Below are positions 15,653 to 24,669 of a stretch of DNA of 64,000 nucleotides, piece by piece; positions within the stretch are counted from its first letter, which is position 1; the number at the start of each line of letters is the position of its first letter. This DNA is from Streptomyces albus subsp. albus (lineage in GTDB: Bacteria; Actinomycetota; Actinomycetes; Streptomycetales; Streptomycetaceae): positions 1-64,000 of the forward strand of contig NZ_JODR01000011.1 in assembly GCF_000725885.1 (NCBI RefSeq), given 5' to 3'. Made by a program: the position numbers and the translations under genes. A model generated the notes under the pieces. That model was not told where the DNA came from. It saw only the letters and a program-made list of their open reading frames with translations, and did not search any database.

Positions 15653-16786
15653 TTGCTGACTTTCAAGGATGTCGTCTCCGCCGATCTGAAACCCCTACAC
15701 GAAGCGATGCTGAAATGGGAGAAGCTGCCCGGCAAGATGCGGAAGGTGAAGGGGGATTTCGACTCCCGGGTGAAAAAGCCTTTCGGTGACTCTGACTGGC
15801 GCGGAGAGACGGCGGAGGCGGTGAAGGCACAGTTCAAGCGGGCGGCCCGGGAGCTAGAGTTCGCTGCGGCGACGGCCGAGTATGTCCACAAGTCCCTCAG
15901 CGATGTGTACAGGGATCTTGATGATGCGAAAGGGCGTTTGGAGAAATGCAGGGGGGAGATCGAAGAAGATAAATATCTGAAGCTGGATGAGAGGAAGGGG
16001 GAAGTTTCCTTCACTCTAGAGAAGGCGCACGGGCTGGATGACGGGGAGAAGCAGTCCCTGTCCAAGGGGTACTCCGAGACTGTGCGCAGCTACAACGGGC
16101 GAATCGGTCGTGCTATGGATGACGCAATCCGTGCTGACCGTACGCTCAAGTGGGCCTTGGAGTGGGATCCGAACGGTGTCTATCCGGGGTTTTCGGAGCA
16201 CGGGAATCCGCCACTTCTGCCTTCCGACCGTCGTCCCTTCAATGTCGAGGATCCGAACTCGACGGATCAGAACACTTGGTGGAAGGTGAACACCCTCATT
16301 CTTTCAGGGCTCGCCTACCAAGGGTACGGCAACGCCTACAATCTTCTCACTCACTACATGGAGAGAACGGGGAAGGATTATAAAGTTGATCCGGCTGTCA
16401 TGTTGCAGTCGCTGCCTCGTTTCCGTAAAACGCTGGGTGAAGATTTGGCGAAGTACAAGGGAAAAAGCTCCTTCGATACCGGTTGGCAGTCCACCAGGGC
16501 GAACGAGAAAGACAGCTTGGACTGGTATTACGCTCTCAATGGATTTCAGTACCGTGTTCAAGGTCGCCAAGTGTATGACGGTTCGGGTAAGCCTAGAATG
16601 GTCGCCGAGTTGTCTGTCTACAAGCGTTACAACTGGGGAAATGGTTCCGAGTCGGTACCTCGGAAAGATCTCCACAAAGGGCCGATAGAGCTGAAGCAGA
16701 AAGACATGGCCCATTTGCATACATCTGGAATGGCGCGCGAATACAACGTGGTGGGGAAGACTCGTTTCGTGGTCGGAAAATGGTGA
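15653..16786 (+). CDS. WXG-domain secreted protein with C-terminal toxin-like domain (377 aa)
   Basis: The N-terminus (MLTFKDVVSADLKPLHEAML, then WRG at residues 49-51 and long charged helices to about 165) is the ESAT-6/WXG-like module used for type VII secretion. From about residue 185 a different domain begins (DPNSTDQNTWWKVNTLIL, DWYYALNGFQYRVQG, VYKRYNWGNGSE, MAHLHTSGMAREYNV). I do not recognise its activity; such C-terminal parts are usually effector domains. TTG at 15653 is the start, with GAGGG just upstream. Base composition is clearly less GC-rich than the rest of the window (29 of 60 G/C at 15481-15540 just upstream, 31 of 60 at 16381-16440). It overlaps the lipoprotein gene. Confidence 0.8.
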   Translation: MLTFKDVVSADLKPLHEAMLKWEKLPGKMRKVKGDFDSRVKKPFGDSDWRGETAEAVKAQFKRAARELEFAAATAEYVHKSLSDVYRDLDDAKGRLEKCRGEIEEDKYLKLDERKGEVSFTLEKAHGLDDGEKQSLSKGYSETVRSYNGRIGRAMDDAIRADRTLKWALEWDPNGVYPGFSEHGNPPLLPSDRRPFNVEDPNSTDQNTWWKVNTLILSGLAYQGYGNAYNLLTHYMERTGKDYKVDPAVMLQSLPRFRKTLGEDLAKYKGKSSFDTGWQSTRANEKDSLDWYYALNGFQYRVQGRQVYDGSGKPRMVAELSVYKRYNWGNGSESVPRKDLHKGPIELKQKDMAHLHTSGMAREYNVVGKTRFVVGKW

Positions 16787-17274
16787 ACAGGGCGAGGCAG
16801 GGGCGCGTGCTTCGTCCGGCCTGCGGTGTGGTGCTCGGGATCCTTCTTGTCGGCGGCACCGGTTGTGCGCAGGAGAAGTCCGCGCCGGCCGAGCCCCGGA
16901 TGCAGCGCGGGCTGCCCTCAGCGAAGGTGCTGCGTCTGCACCAGCTGTCGGTGCCGTCAGGCGCCCGGCACGTCGCCTACGCGCGGGACGACGGCTGGTC
17001 GTCGTACGGGCTCGCGCTCACGTTCCGCGTCCCGGAGCGCCGTCTCGACGGTTTCCTGCGCGCGGCCCGGGTGCCGAAGTCCGCACTCCGGCAGGGGTAT
17101 TTCCTGGGGGACGTGGCCACCGAGCAGACCGGATGGAAGAAGCGGGCCGGCCGGTCGTACGTGAAAGGGAGTTCTCCCGGAACGCGTGCGTCGGCTCCCC
17201 GTCATGACGTGACCGTCGACATGACCGACCGGCCGCGCGAAGTGACCGTCTACGTCACCTCCGTGCGTGGCTGA
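16780..17274 (+). CDS. Lipoprotein, possible immunity partner of the WXG effector (164 aa)
   Basis: A basic start, a hydrophobic GVVLGILLVG segment and GGTGC ending at Cys29 form a lipoprotein signal, so the mature protein is anchored outside the membrane. The rest (WSSYGLALTFRVPERRLDGF, VTVDMTDRPREVTVYV) looks like a small beta-rich domain of unknown family. The ATG at 16780 overlaps the last 7 nt of the effector gene, implying coupled translation; GTG at 16783 is an alternative. A tightly coupled lipoprotein after a secreted effector suggests immunity on the outer membrane face, which is an inference. It ends 3 bp from the convergent ispE stop. Confidence 0.78.
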   Translation: MVNRARQGRVLRPACGVVLGILLVGGTGCAQEKSAPAEPRMQRGLPSAKVLRLHQLSVPSGARHVAYARDDGWSSYGLALTFRVPERRLDGFLRAARVPKSALRQGYFLGDVATEQTGWKKRAGRSYVKGSSPGTRASAPRHDVTVDMTDRPREVTVYVTSVRG

Positions 17275-17277
17275 CCC

Positions 17278-18219
17278 TCAGACCACCGTGGCCCCCGGGG
17301 CGGGGCCTGTCGCGGGGCGGGCCGTGCGGCAGGTGCCGGAGGCGGTGAGGGTCTGGGCGGTGCGGGTCGCCGATGCGGCGTCGGCGACCAGGAAGGCGCA
17401 GGTGGGGCCGGAGCCGGAGACGAGGGCGGCCAGGGCGCCGGCCTCCAGGCCGGCGGTCAGGGTCTCGGCGAGGGCGGGGCGCAGGGAGAGCGCCGCGGGC
17501 TGGAGGTCGTTGCGGACGGCGGCGGCGAGCGCCTGCGGGTCGCCCGTCCGCAGGGCCGCCAGCAGGGCCGGGTCGGCGGTGGGGGCGGGGACGTCCGCTT
17601 CCGAGGAGCCGCCGTGCTGTTCGCGCAGCCGGTCGCACTCGCGGTAGACGTCGGGGGTGGACAGTCCGCCCTCCGCGACGGCGAACACCCAGTGGAAGGT
17701 GCCGCCGACCTCCAGCGGGGTGAGCTTCTCGCCGCGTCCTTCGCCGAGCGCGGCGCCGCCCGCGAAGCTGAACGGCACGTCCGAGCCCAACTCGGCGCAC
17801 AGCTGGAGCAGTTCCTCGCGGGTGGAGCCGAGGCCCCACAGGCGGTCGCAGGCCAGGAGTGCCCCGGCGGCGTCGGCACTGCCGCCGGCCATGCCGCCGG
17901 CGACGGGGATGTCCTTGGCGATGTGCAGGTGGACGTCGGGGCTGATGCCGTGCCGCTGGGCGAGCAGCCGGGCGGCACGGGCGGCCAGGTTGGTGCGGTC
18001 CTGCGGGACGAGCGCCGCGTCCGGCCCGGAGACGGTCAGCCTGGGCTGCTCGGCGCGGGTGGCGCTGACCGAGTCGTAGAGGCCGACGGCGAGGAAGACG
18101 TTGGCCAGCCCGTGGAAGCCGTCGGGCCGCAGACCGCCGACCGACAGCTGGACGTTGACCTTGGCCGGTACGCGGACGGTGACCGTCCGGGCGGGCGCGG
18201 CGGCGGCTGGCTGGGTCAC
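17278..18219 (-). CDS. ispE: 4-diphosphocytidyl-2-C-methyl-D-erythritol kinase IspE
   Basis: IspE phosphorylates the 2-hydroxyl of CDP-methylerythritol in the MEP isoprenoid pathway. The GHMP-kinase motifs are present: [15 protein letters not shown] at the N-terminus, [17 protein letters not shown] as the ATP-binding glycine loop, and [13 protein letters not shown] near the C-terminus. At 313 residues it is normal size. The GTG at 18219 overlaps the rsmA stop by 4 nt (GTGA), so the two form an operon, the same rsmA-ispE coupling seen in S. coelicolor. The 3' end is 3 bp from the convergent lipoprotein gene. Confidence 0.96.
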   Translation of the reverse strand: MTQPAAAAPARTVTVRVPAKVNVQLSVGGLRPDGFHGLANVFLAVGLYDSVSATRAEQPRLTVSGPDAALVPQDRTNLAARAARLLAQRHGISPDVHLHIAKDIPVAGGMAGGSADAAGALLACDRLWGLGSTREELLQLCAELGSDVPFSFAGGAALGEGRGEKLTPLEVGGTFHWVFAVAEGGLSTPDVYRECDRLREQHGGSSEADVPAPTADPALLAALRTGDPQALAAAVRNDLQPAALSLRPALAETLTAGLEAGALAALVSGSGPTCAFLVADAASATRTAQTLTASGTCRTARPATGPAPGATVV

Positions 18220-19286
18220 GCGGGACGCTCCCTGTCTGTCTCGTGTGCGGCGGCTGACGTGCGTGTGGCGGCAGACGTTCGTGCGGTGCCCGGTTCCTGT
18301 GCGCGGGCGGCCTGCCGGGCCCCGCCCGTCCCGTGCGGGCCGGACGGGGGCGGGGTGCCGCGCAGGCGTGCGCCGGCCTCGGCGATCGCGGTGAACTCGG
18401 TGACGGTCAGCGACTCCCCGCGGGCCTGCGGGGAGACACCGGCTGCGCGCAGCACCTCCTCGGCTGCGGCGCCGGAGCCCGCCCAGCCGGCGAGTGCGGC
18501 GCGCAGCGTCTTGCGCCGCTGGGCGAACGCCGCGTCCACGACGGCGAACACCTCCTCGCGGCGCACGTCGGTGCGCGGCGGGTGGGGGCGGCGGACGAGT
18601 GAGACGAGGCCGGAGTCGACGTTGGGGGCGGGCCAGAAGACATTGCGCCCGATGGCGCCGGCCCGCTTGACGTCGCAGTACCAGGCGGCCTTGACGGACG
18701 GCACCCCGTACACCTTCGAACCGGGGGCCGCCGCGAGCCGGTCGGCGACCTCGGACTGGACCATCACCAGCGTGCGCTCGATGCCGGGGAAGGTGGCCAG
18801 CAGGTGCAGCAGCACCGGGACGGCGACGTTGTAGGGCAGGTTGGCGACGAGCGCGGTGGGCGGCGGGCCGGGCAGTTCGGTGACCCGCAGGGCGTCCTCG
18901 TGCACCAGGCGGAAGTCACCGGCCCGCTGAGGCAGCCGGGCCTCGACGGTGGCCGGCAGGGCGGCGGCGAGGGTGTCGTCGATCTCGACGGCGGTGACGT
19001 GCCGTGCCGTCTGGAGCAGTGCCAGGGTGAGCGAGCCGAGCCCGGGGCCGACCTCCAGCACGGTGTCGTCGGGCCGTACCTCGGCGGTGCGCACGATGCG
19101 GCGCACCGTGTTGGGGTCGATGACGAAGTTCTGGCCGCGCTGCTTGGTGGGCCGTACCCCCAGCACGTCGGCGAGCCGGCGTACGTCGGCGGGGCCGAGC
19201 AGTACGCCGCTGTCGTCGGCGTCGGACGGGGCCTCGGGCGGTCCGGTGGACGGGCCGGAGGACGGGCCGGAAGGGGTCGCGCTCAC
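18216..19286 (-). CDS. rsmA: 16S rRNA dimethyladenosine transferase RsmA (KsgA)
   Basis: The enzyme dimethylates A1518 and A1519 of 16S rRNA with S-adenosylmethionine. [10 protein letters not shown] at the start of the fold, [10 protein letters not shown] (SAM loop), AVEID and NLPYN (catalytic motif IV) are all visible. The core is flanked by low-complexity tails: about 35 residues at the N-terminus and about 45 Ala/Thr/Arg-rich residues at the C-terminus, making 356 aa against roughly 290 usual. The GTG at 19286 has no Shine-Dalgarno but TAAACT lies 6 nt upstream, suggesting a leaderless mRNA. The stop overlaps the ispE start. Confidence 0.95.
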   Translation of the reverse strand: MSATPSGPSSGPSTGPPEAPSDADDSGVLLGPADVRRLADVLGVRPTKQRGQNFVIDPNTVRRIVRTAEVRPDDTVLEVGPGLGSLTLALLQTARHVTAVEIDDTLAAALPATVEARLPQRAGDFRLVHEDALRVTELPGPPPTALVANLPYNVAVPVLLHLLATFPGIERTLVMVQSEVADRLAAAPGSKVYGVPSVKAAWYCDVKRAGAIGRNVFWPAPNVDSGLVSLVRRPHPPRTDVRREEVFAVVDAAFAQRRKTLRAALAGWAGSGAAAEEVLRAAGVSPQARGESLTVTEFTAIAEAGARLRGTPPPSGPHGTGGARQAARAQEPGTARTSAATRTSAAAHETDRERPA

Positions 19287-19319
19287 CGGGCCAGTTTACG
19301 GCCGGGCGGCGGACCGCCC

Positions 19320-19800
19320 GACGCCGGACGGCGGCTGCCGGACTGTACGGGGCTCCCCGTCGCACGGCACCGGGCCGCGCCCCCGAGGGTCCTCGTCGCG
19401 CGGCGCCGGGCTGTACTGCGAGTCCTTGTCGCCCGGTGCCGGGCTGTGCCGCGAGTCCCCGCCGCGCGATGCCGGGCTGTGCCGCGAGTCCCCGCCGCGC
19501 GGTGCCGGGCCGTACCGGGCTCCTCGTCGTGCGGCGCCTGGCCGTGCCGTGCGTCCCGGTTGCGCGGCGCCCGGCTGCGCCGCGGGCCCTCGTCGCGCGG
19601 CGAGCGGGACTGTGCCGCGGGCCCGTCGCGTGCTGCCCGGCCGGGCAGTAGGTCCCCGTCGCACGGTGCCCGGCCGTGCCGTGCGTCCCGGTTGCGCGGC
19701 GCACAGCTGTGCCGCGGGCCCTTGTCGCGCGGCGAGTGGGACGGTGCCGCGGGCCCTCATCACGCGCAGTCCGGCCGTGCCGCGTGCCCCGTCCCGCGGG
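19320..19800. repeat. Degenerate 33-bp tandem repeat array between TatD and rsmA genes
   Basis: The gene-free 521 bp at 19287-19807 is filled by a 33-bp unit GCCGGGCTGTGCCGCGAGTC + CCCGCCGCGCGRT. Copies at 19405, 19438 and 19471 are nearly identical; flanking ones are more diverged. A larger block of about 84 bp at 19541-19624 recurs at 19673-19756, offset by 132 bp, which is exactly four units. Being a multiple of three, it keeps frames open and creates false ORFs. No promoter for rsmA is evident apart from the TAAACT box next to its start. Confidence 0.85.
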
Positions 19801-19807
19801 GCCGGGC

Positions 19808-20686
19808 TCAGTAGTCGAAGGCGCGTGCTGTGTTGGCCGCGATGTGGCGGGCCAGGGCCTCCTCCGTCATGCCCTTGGTCTCGGCCATGGCGCGGAGGGT
19901 GAGCGGGATGAGGTACGGCGCGTTGGGGCGGCCCCGGTAGGGGGCGGGGGTCAGGAACGGGGCGTCGGTCTCGACCAGCAGCAGTTCGGGCGGGGCGACG
20001 GCGAGGGCGTCGCGCAGCGGCTGGGCGTTCTTGAAGGTGACGTTCCCGGCGAACGACATGAAGTAGCCCGCTTCGGCGCAGGTGCGGGCCATCTCGGCGT
20101 CCCCGGAGTAGCAGTGGAAGACGGTCCGCTCGGGTGCGCCTTCCTCCGCCAGGATGCGCAGGACGTCGGCGTGTGCCTCGCGGTCGTGGATGACCAGGGC
20201 CTTGTCGAGGCGTTTGGCCATCTCGATGTGGGCGCGGAACGAGTGGTGCTGCGCTTCGACGCCCTCGGGGCCGGTGCGGAAGTAGTCGAGGCCGGTCTCG
20301 CCGACGGCCAGCACCTGGGGGAGGGCGGCCAGCTCGGCGATGCCGTCGAGGGCTTCGTCGAGCAGCGCACGGCCGCCTTCGGCGGCGAGCCGGGGCGCCT
20401 CGTTGGGGTGGAGGGCGACGGCGGCCCAGACGGGGTCCCAGGCGGCGGCGGTCTCGGCGGCCCAGCGGGAGCGCTCCAGGTCGCAGCCGACCTGGATGAC
20501 GGTGGTGACGTTGACGGCGGCGGCTGCGGCGAGCGCGTCGGCGACGGACGGCTCCTGCATGTCCAGGTGGGTGTGGGAGTCCGCGACGGGGTGGGCGAGC
20601 GGTGCGGGCGGGGGCGGGGGCGTCTGTGCGGCCCGGGCCTTGGCGGCGCCGGTCGCGGTGCTGTGCGGGGTCGCGGAGCTGGACAT
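19808..20686 (-). CDS. TatD-family metal-dependent hydrolase/DNase (292 aa)
   Basis: The TIM-barrel metal hydrolase is recognised from DSHTHLD (first two metal histidines), GETGLDYFR (bridging glutamate), VIHDREAHADV, FHCYSGD and LLVETDAPFL (final aspartate). TatD proteins are 3'-5' exonucleases acting on DNA damaged by oxidation and in nucleic-acid turnover. An N-terminal stretch of about 30 residues is Pro/Ala-rich. The ATG at 20686 has no Shine-Dalgarno; TATCAT ends 7 nt upstream, a leaderless pattern. A frame starting at 20749 would only add promoter sequence. The gene ends at the 33-bp repeat array. Confidence 0.93.
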   Translation of the reverse strand: MSSSATPHSTATGAAKARAAQTPPPPPAPLAHPVADSHTHLDMQEPSVADALAAAAAVNVTTVIQVGCDLERSRWAAETAAAWDPVWAAVALHPNEAPRLAAEGGRALLDEALDGIAELAALPQVLAVGETGLDYFRTGPEGVEAQHHSFRAHIEMAKRLDKALVIHDREAHADVLRILAEEGAPERTVFHCYSGDAEMARTCAEAGYFMSFAGNVTFKNAQPLRDALAVAPPELLLVETDAPFLTPAPYRGRPNAPYLIPLTLRAMAETKGMTEEALARHIAANTARAFDY

Positions 20687-20900
20687 ACGGGCGATGATAT
20701 GGCCCGCCCGGCCCGGGCCTTCCCCGTGGACTTCGTGGGAGGCCGCCACGGGGAAGGGGCTGTGCGGGGTTTCCCGTCACAGGCGGGCGGGTGTTTTCCG
20801 GTTCCTTTTCCGGGCGGGCCGGGGCGTGTGTTTTCCGGGAATGCCGGTAACACCACGCCGCGCCGGGCAGGGACGCCGACGCGCTCGCTCAGATGCGCGT

Positions 20901-21248
20901 TCAGTGGTGCAGAAGGGCGGCTTCCGCGGCGGAGACACGGCCGGACCGCATGATGCGGACGACATGGCCGTCGCAAAAGCGGCACGTGGGATTGGTGAGC
21001 GGTGAGGGAACGCGTTCGCCGTCCGCGTAGTAGACGATCAGCGGTTTGCCGTCCGCGTATTCCAGGTGCCGGATCTCGTACTCCTGTTCCCAGCCGTGCC
21101 CGCACCGCATGCAGGCGAAGGAGTACGCCTCATGCACCGTGTCCTGCGGAGTGCTGCCCGCTGCCGTGGCCGGGCGGGCCGCACGGGCGGGGCCGGACGC
21201 CTGGGCCGTGGAGGTTATGTCCTTCTCGATGCCGCTCTCTTGCTTCAT
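20901..21248 (-). CDS. Small two-CxxC zinc-ribbon-like protein (115 aa)
   Basis: After a disordered Ala/Thr/Gln-rich N-terminus of about 40 residues the protein has CMRCGHGWEQEYEIRH and, 35 residues later, CRFCDGHVVRIMRSGR: two CxxC knuckles that should bind one zinc ion. No other domain is recognised; similar short proteins are common in actinomycetes and unnamed. The ATG at 21248 has AAGGAG 6 nt upstream, which decides it over a longer frame from 21338. It lies between TatD and RsmI genes on the same strand but with long spacers, so is probably transcribed alone. Nucleic-acid or protein binding is possible, not shown. Confidence 0.8.
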   Translation of the reverse strand: MKQESGIEKDITSTAQASGPARAARPATAAGSTPQDTVHEAYSFACMRCGHGWEQEYEIRHLEYADGKPLIVYYADGERVPSPLTNPTCRFCDGHVVRIMRSGRVSAAEAALLHH

Positions 21249-21468
21249 TGGCAGCTCCTTCCTCGTGGGCGAGTACGCCCACTCCCCAGTGCACTCCTCG
21301 CGGTGGTGCTCCGGAAGGAAATCCGGCTGCTCTTTCACTTCGTTTGTGGACTTTTGGGCAAAGCGTCAAGAAGAAGGGCTTCCATGGAAGGTCCCTTTGC
21401 TCTGCCACGCGATTCCTTTACCCGTCTCCATCGCCCGTCGCCCGGCCGGCCTCGGTCCGGTGCGGCGG

Positions 21469-22314
21469 CTACTGCGCTTTCTTGCGGGCGACGACGGCGT
21501 CGAATACGTCGCGTTTCGGCACGCCCGCCTCACGGGCCACCTCCGCGATGGCTTCCTTGCGCCGTTCGCCCGCCTCCTCGCGGACGGCCACCCGGCGGGC
21601 GAGCTCCGCCGCGTCCGGCTCGTCGGCGTCGGCCGCCTCGGCGCCCCGCACCACCACGGTGATCTCGCCGCGCACCCCTTCGGCGGCCCACTGCGCCAGT
21701 TCGCCGAGGGGGCCGCGCTTGACCTCTTCGTACGTCTTGGTCAGCTCCCGGCACACGGCGGCCGGTCGGGCGGGGCCGAAGACCTCCGCCATCGCGCCGA
21801 GGGCGGCGGCCAGCCGGTGCGGCGACTCGAAGTACACCAGGGTGCGCCGCTCGTCGGCCGCCTCCCGCAGCCGGGCCAGGCGCTCGCCCTGTTTGCGGGG
21901 CAGGAACCCCTCGAAGCAGAACCGGTCGACCGGCATCCCGGAGACGGCCAGTGCGGTGAGCACCGCGGAGGGGCCGGGCACGGCGGTGACCCGTACGCCT
22001 CTTTCCACGGCCGCCGCCACCAGCCGGTAGCCGGGGTCGGACACGGAGGGCATGCCCGCGTCGGTCACCAGCACCACGCGGGCACCGCCGGCCAGCGCGT
22101 CGGTGAGCTCCGGGGTGCGCGCGGCCTCGTTGCCCTCGAAGTAGGAGACGACGCGCCCCGCGGGCGTCACCCCGAGCGCCTGGGCGAGCCGGCGCAGCCG
22201 CCGGGTGTCCTCCGCGGCGACGAGGTCGGCGGCGGCCAGTTCGGCCGCGAGCCGCGGCGGGGCGTCCGAGGGGTCACCGATGGGGGTGCCGGCGAGCACG
22301 AGCGTTCCAGTCAC
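21469..22314 (-). CDS. rsmI: 16S rRNA (cytidine1402-2'-O)-methyltransferase RsmI
   Basis: RsmI methylates the 2'-hydroxyl of C1402 in the ribosomal decoding centre. The tetrapyrrole-methylase fold is shown by LVLAGTPIGDPSDAPPR at the N-terminus (usually GTPIGN), AAEDTRRLRRL, VTDAGMPSVSDPGYRLV and the SAM-binding VPGPSAVLTALAVSGMP; FEGFLPRK follows. Length of 281 aa is normal. The GTG start at 22314 has GAGG about 8 nt upstream. It is divergent from pmt with about 60 bp between, an arrangement widely kept in actinomycetes. Confidence 0.95.
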   Translation of the reverse strand: MTGTLVLAGTPIGDPSDAPPRLAAELAAADLVAAEDTRRLRRLAQALGVTPAGRVVSYFEGNEAARTPELTDALAGGARVVLVTDAGMPSVSDPGYRLVAAAVERGVRVTAVPGPSAVLTALAVSGMPVDRFCFEGFLPRKQGERLARLREAADERRTLVYFESPHRLAAALGAMAEVFGPARPAAVCRELTKTYEEVKRGPLGELAQWAAEGVRGEITVVVRGAEAADADEPDAAELARRVAVREEAGERRKEAIAEVAREAGVPKRDVFDAVVARKKAQ

Positions 22315-22382
22315 CCGCCCATCCTCGCAGCGGCGGCGACGCGCCCGCGCACAGCGCCCCCGCGATCCCTACGATGGCCCGC

Positions 22383-24170
22383 GTGACGAGCAGCGAGACC
22401 GTGGGCGACGCCGACCGCGAACAGGGCTCGGCCGGCGGCCCGGACAGCGGGGACGGCCCCGGCGACGCGCACCCGGAGAGGGGCGTGCCCGGGTGGCGGC
22501 TGCGGCTGCGCCGGTTCGGGTACGCGCCCGTGCGGCGGCCCGGTGTCCGCGAACGGCTGACGCCCGCGTTCCCCGGCCCGGACCCCCGCTGGGGCGCCCT
22601 GTTCGGACTGGCCCCGGACACGGCGGCGCGGCTGGCGCGCTGGGCGGCCTGGGGCGGCCCGCTGCTGGTGGCCTTCGTGGCGGGGGCGTTGCGCTTCTGG
22701 CAGCTCGGCTCGCCGCACGCCGTCATATTCGACGAGACCTACTACGCCAAGGACGCCTGGTCCCTCATCCACCTGGGGTACGAGGGCACCTGGCCGGACA
22801 ACGCCGACGAGCGCATCCTGGGCGACCCGCAGCGCATCCCCCTGTCGCCGGAGGGCTCGTACGTCGTCCACCCGCCCGTCGGCAAGTGGATCATCGGGCT
22901 GGGGGAGGCACTCTTCGGGCTGAACCCGTTCGGCTGGCGGTTCATGGTGGCGCTGCTGGGGTCCCTCTCGGTGCTCATGCTGTGCCGTATCGGACGGCGG
23001 CTGTTCCGCTCGACCGCGCTGGGCTGCCTGGCGGGCGCCCTGATGGCGGTGGACGGGCTGCACTTCGTGATGAGCCGTACGGCGCTGCTGGACCTGGTGG
23101 TGATGTTCTGGGTGCTGGCCGCCTTCGGCTGCCTGCTGGTGGACCGGGACGCCTCCCGGGCCCGGCTGGCGGCCCGGCTGCCGCGGGTGCCGGACGGTGC
23201 GGGGGCCGGCCGCGGGGAGGTGATGCCGGACGCCTTCGTGGGCGACAGCACGAGCCTGGGCTGGCGCCCGTGGCGGCTGCTGGCGGGCCTGTGCCTGGGG
23301 CTGGCCTTCGCCACCAAGTGGAACGGCCTGTACGTGCTGGCCGCTTTCGGGGTGCTGACCGTCCTGTGGGACATGGGGGCGCGCCGCTCCGCGGGGGCCT
23401 CGCGGCCCCTCCTGGCGATGCTCCGCAAGGACGCGCTGCCCGCTTTCGTGTCGCTGCCGGTGCTGGCGCTGGTCACCTATGTGGTGTCGTGGTCGGGCTG
23501 GTTCGCCACCTCGGGCGGCTATTTCCGCGACTGGGCGGACAAGCAGGGCGCGGGCGGGCCGTGGGGCTGGCTGCCGGGCCCGCTGCGCAGCCTGTGGCAC
23601 TACGAGTTCCAGGTCTACGACTTCCACGTGCACCTGACCTCGGGGCACACCTACCAGTCGAACCCGTGGAGCTGGCTGGTCCTGGGGCGGCCGGTGTCCT
23701 ATTTCTACGAGTCGCCCGACGCGGGGACCGACGGCTGCACCGACAAGGCCGAGGGCTGCGCCCGTGAGGTGCTGGCGCTGGGCACGCCGGTGCTGTGGTG
23801 GGCGGCCTGCGTGGCGCTGCTGTACGTCCTCTACCGGTGGTTCTTCCGCCGCGACTGGCGGGCGGGCGCCATTCTGTGCGGGGTGGCCGCGGGCTATCTG
23901 CCCTGGTTCTTCTACCAGGAGCGGACCATCTTCCTGTTCTACGCGGTGGTGTTCGTGCCGTTCCTGTGCCTGGCGCTGGCGATGGCGGCCGGTGCGCTGG
24001 CCGGACCGCCGGGCACGGACGACAGACGGCGCACCGTGGGCATCGTCGCGGCCGGGGTGGTCGGGCTGCTGATCGTGTGGAACTTCGTCTACTTCTGGCC
24101 GATCTACACGGGGCAGACCATCCCCCTGGGGGAGTGGCGGCACAGGATGTGGCTGGACACCTGGATCTGA
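22383..24170 (+). CDS. pmt: Polyprenyl-phosphate-mannose:protein mannosyltransferase Pmt
   Basis: This GT39/PMT integral membrane enzyme transfers mannose from polyprenyl phosphate to Ser/Thr of secreted proteins as they leave by Sec. FDETYYAKDAWS carries the essential Asp-Glu in the first loop; HPPVGKW is the next conserved loop; many membrane helices follow, ending with WNFVYFWPIYTGQTIP. The soluble N-terminus of about 80 residues is typical. GTG at 22383 is chosen because TACGAT (22370-22375) lies exactly 7 nt before it with no Shine-Dalgarno; an in-frame ATG at 22374 overlaps that box. In S. coelicolor this enzyme is needed for phage phiC31 infection (family knowledge). Confidence 0.94.
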   Translation: MTSSETVGDADREQGSAGGPDSGDGPGDAHPERGVPGWRLRLRRFGYAPVRRPGVRERLTPAFPGPDPRWGALFGLAPDTAARLARWAAWGGPLLVAFVAGALRFWQLGSPHAVIFDETYYAKDAWSLIHLGYEGTWPDNADERILGDPQRIPLSPEGSYVVHPPVGKWIIGLGEALFGLNPFGWRFMVALLGSLSVLMLCRIGRRLFRSTALGCLAGALMAVDGLHFVMSRTALLDLVVMFWVLAAFGCLLVDRDASRARLAARLPRVPDGAGAGRGEVMPDAFVGDSTSLGWRPWRLLAGLCLGLAFATKWNGLYVLAAFGVLTVLWDMGARRSAGASRPLLAMLRKDALPAFVSLPVLALVTYVVSWSGWFATSGGYFRDWADKQGAGGPWGWLPGPLRSLWHYEFQVYDFHVHLTSGHTYQSNPWSWLVLGRPVSYFYESPDAGTDGCTDKAEGCAREVLALGTPVLWWAACVALLYVLYRWFFRRDWRAGAILCGVAAGYLPWFFYQERTIFLFYAVVFVPFLCLALAMAAGALAGPPGTDDRRRTVGIVAAGVVGLLIVWNFVYFWPIYTGQTIPLGEWRHRMWLDTWI

Positions 24171-24213
24171 CCCCTGTCCGCCGTCGCGCCCCGGTTCCGG
24201 TGCGGGCACTCGG

Positions 24214-24669
24214 GTGGGGCCGGCGACGGAGGCGGATGTGCGGTTGTCACACCGGGAGGCGCGGCGGCGGCTGGCCGGGGCGCGGGTGATGCGGCTGGCG
24301 ACGGTTGGCCCGGACGGGGCGCCGCATCTGGTGCCGGCCACGTTCGCGGTGCGCGGCGGGGAGATCGTCACGGCGGTGGACCACAAACCCAAACGCCGTC
24401 AGGATCTGCGCAGGCTGCGCAACATGGTGCGGGAGCCGCGGGTGTGCGTGCTGGCCGACGAGTACGCCGAGGACTGGTCGCGGTTGTGGTGGGTGCGCGC
24501 CGACGGGCTGGCCCGCGTGCTGCCGGACGCACAGCGGGAGGGGGCGCTGGCCGAATTGGCCGCGAAGTATCCGCAGTACGCCGCGCGCAGGCCGGACGGC
24601 CCGGTGGTGGCCATCACGGTGACGCGGTGGACGGGGTGGTCGTCCGCGGCGGACGGGCGGGACGGCTGA
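24214..24669 (+). CDS. PPOX-class (TIGR03668-like) F420-dependent oxidoreductase (151 aa)
   Basis: The split-barrel flavin/deazaflavin fold is read from ARRRLAGARVMRLATVGPDG, HLVPATFAV, EIVTAVDHKPKR, LRNMVREPRVCVLADEYAEDWSRLWWVRADGLARV. The DHKPK segment and WxxLWWVR are typical of the TIGR03668 subgroup of actinobacterial F420-binding proteins. The enzyme is a small cytosolic dimer; its substrate is unknown. GTG at 24214 is the best start, though no clear Shine-Dalgarno is visible. It lies 43 bp after pmt on the same strand and may be co-transcribed. Confidence 0.85.
   Translation: MGPATEADVRLSHREARRRLAGARVMRLATVGPDGAPHLVPATFAVRGGEIVTAVDHKPKRRQDLRRLRNMVREPRVCVLADEYAEDWSRLWWVRADGLARVLPDAQREGALAELAAKYPQYAARRPDGPVVAITVTRWTGWSSAADGRDG

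Noticed and set aside
15174..17274. Mobile element or integrated island borders around the lower-GC cassette
   Set aside because: No integrase, transposase, tRNA-end duplication or terminal inverted repeats were found; the cassette could have come by homologous exchange.
19320..19800. A coding gene in the 33-bp repeat array
   Set aside because: All six frames are similarly open and repetitive, starts lack Shine-Dalgarno sequences, and codon usage is just the repeat unit read in each phase.
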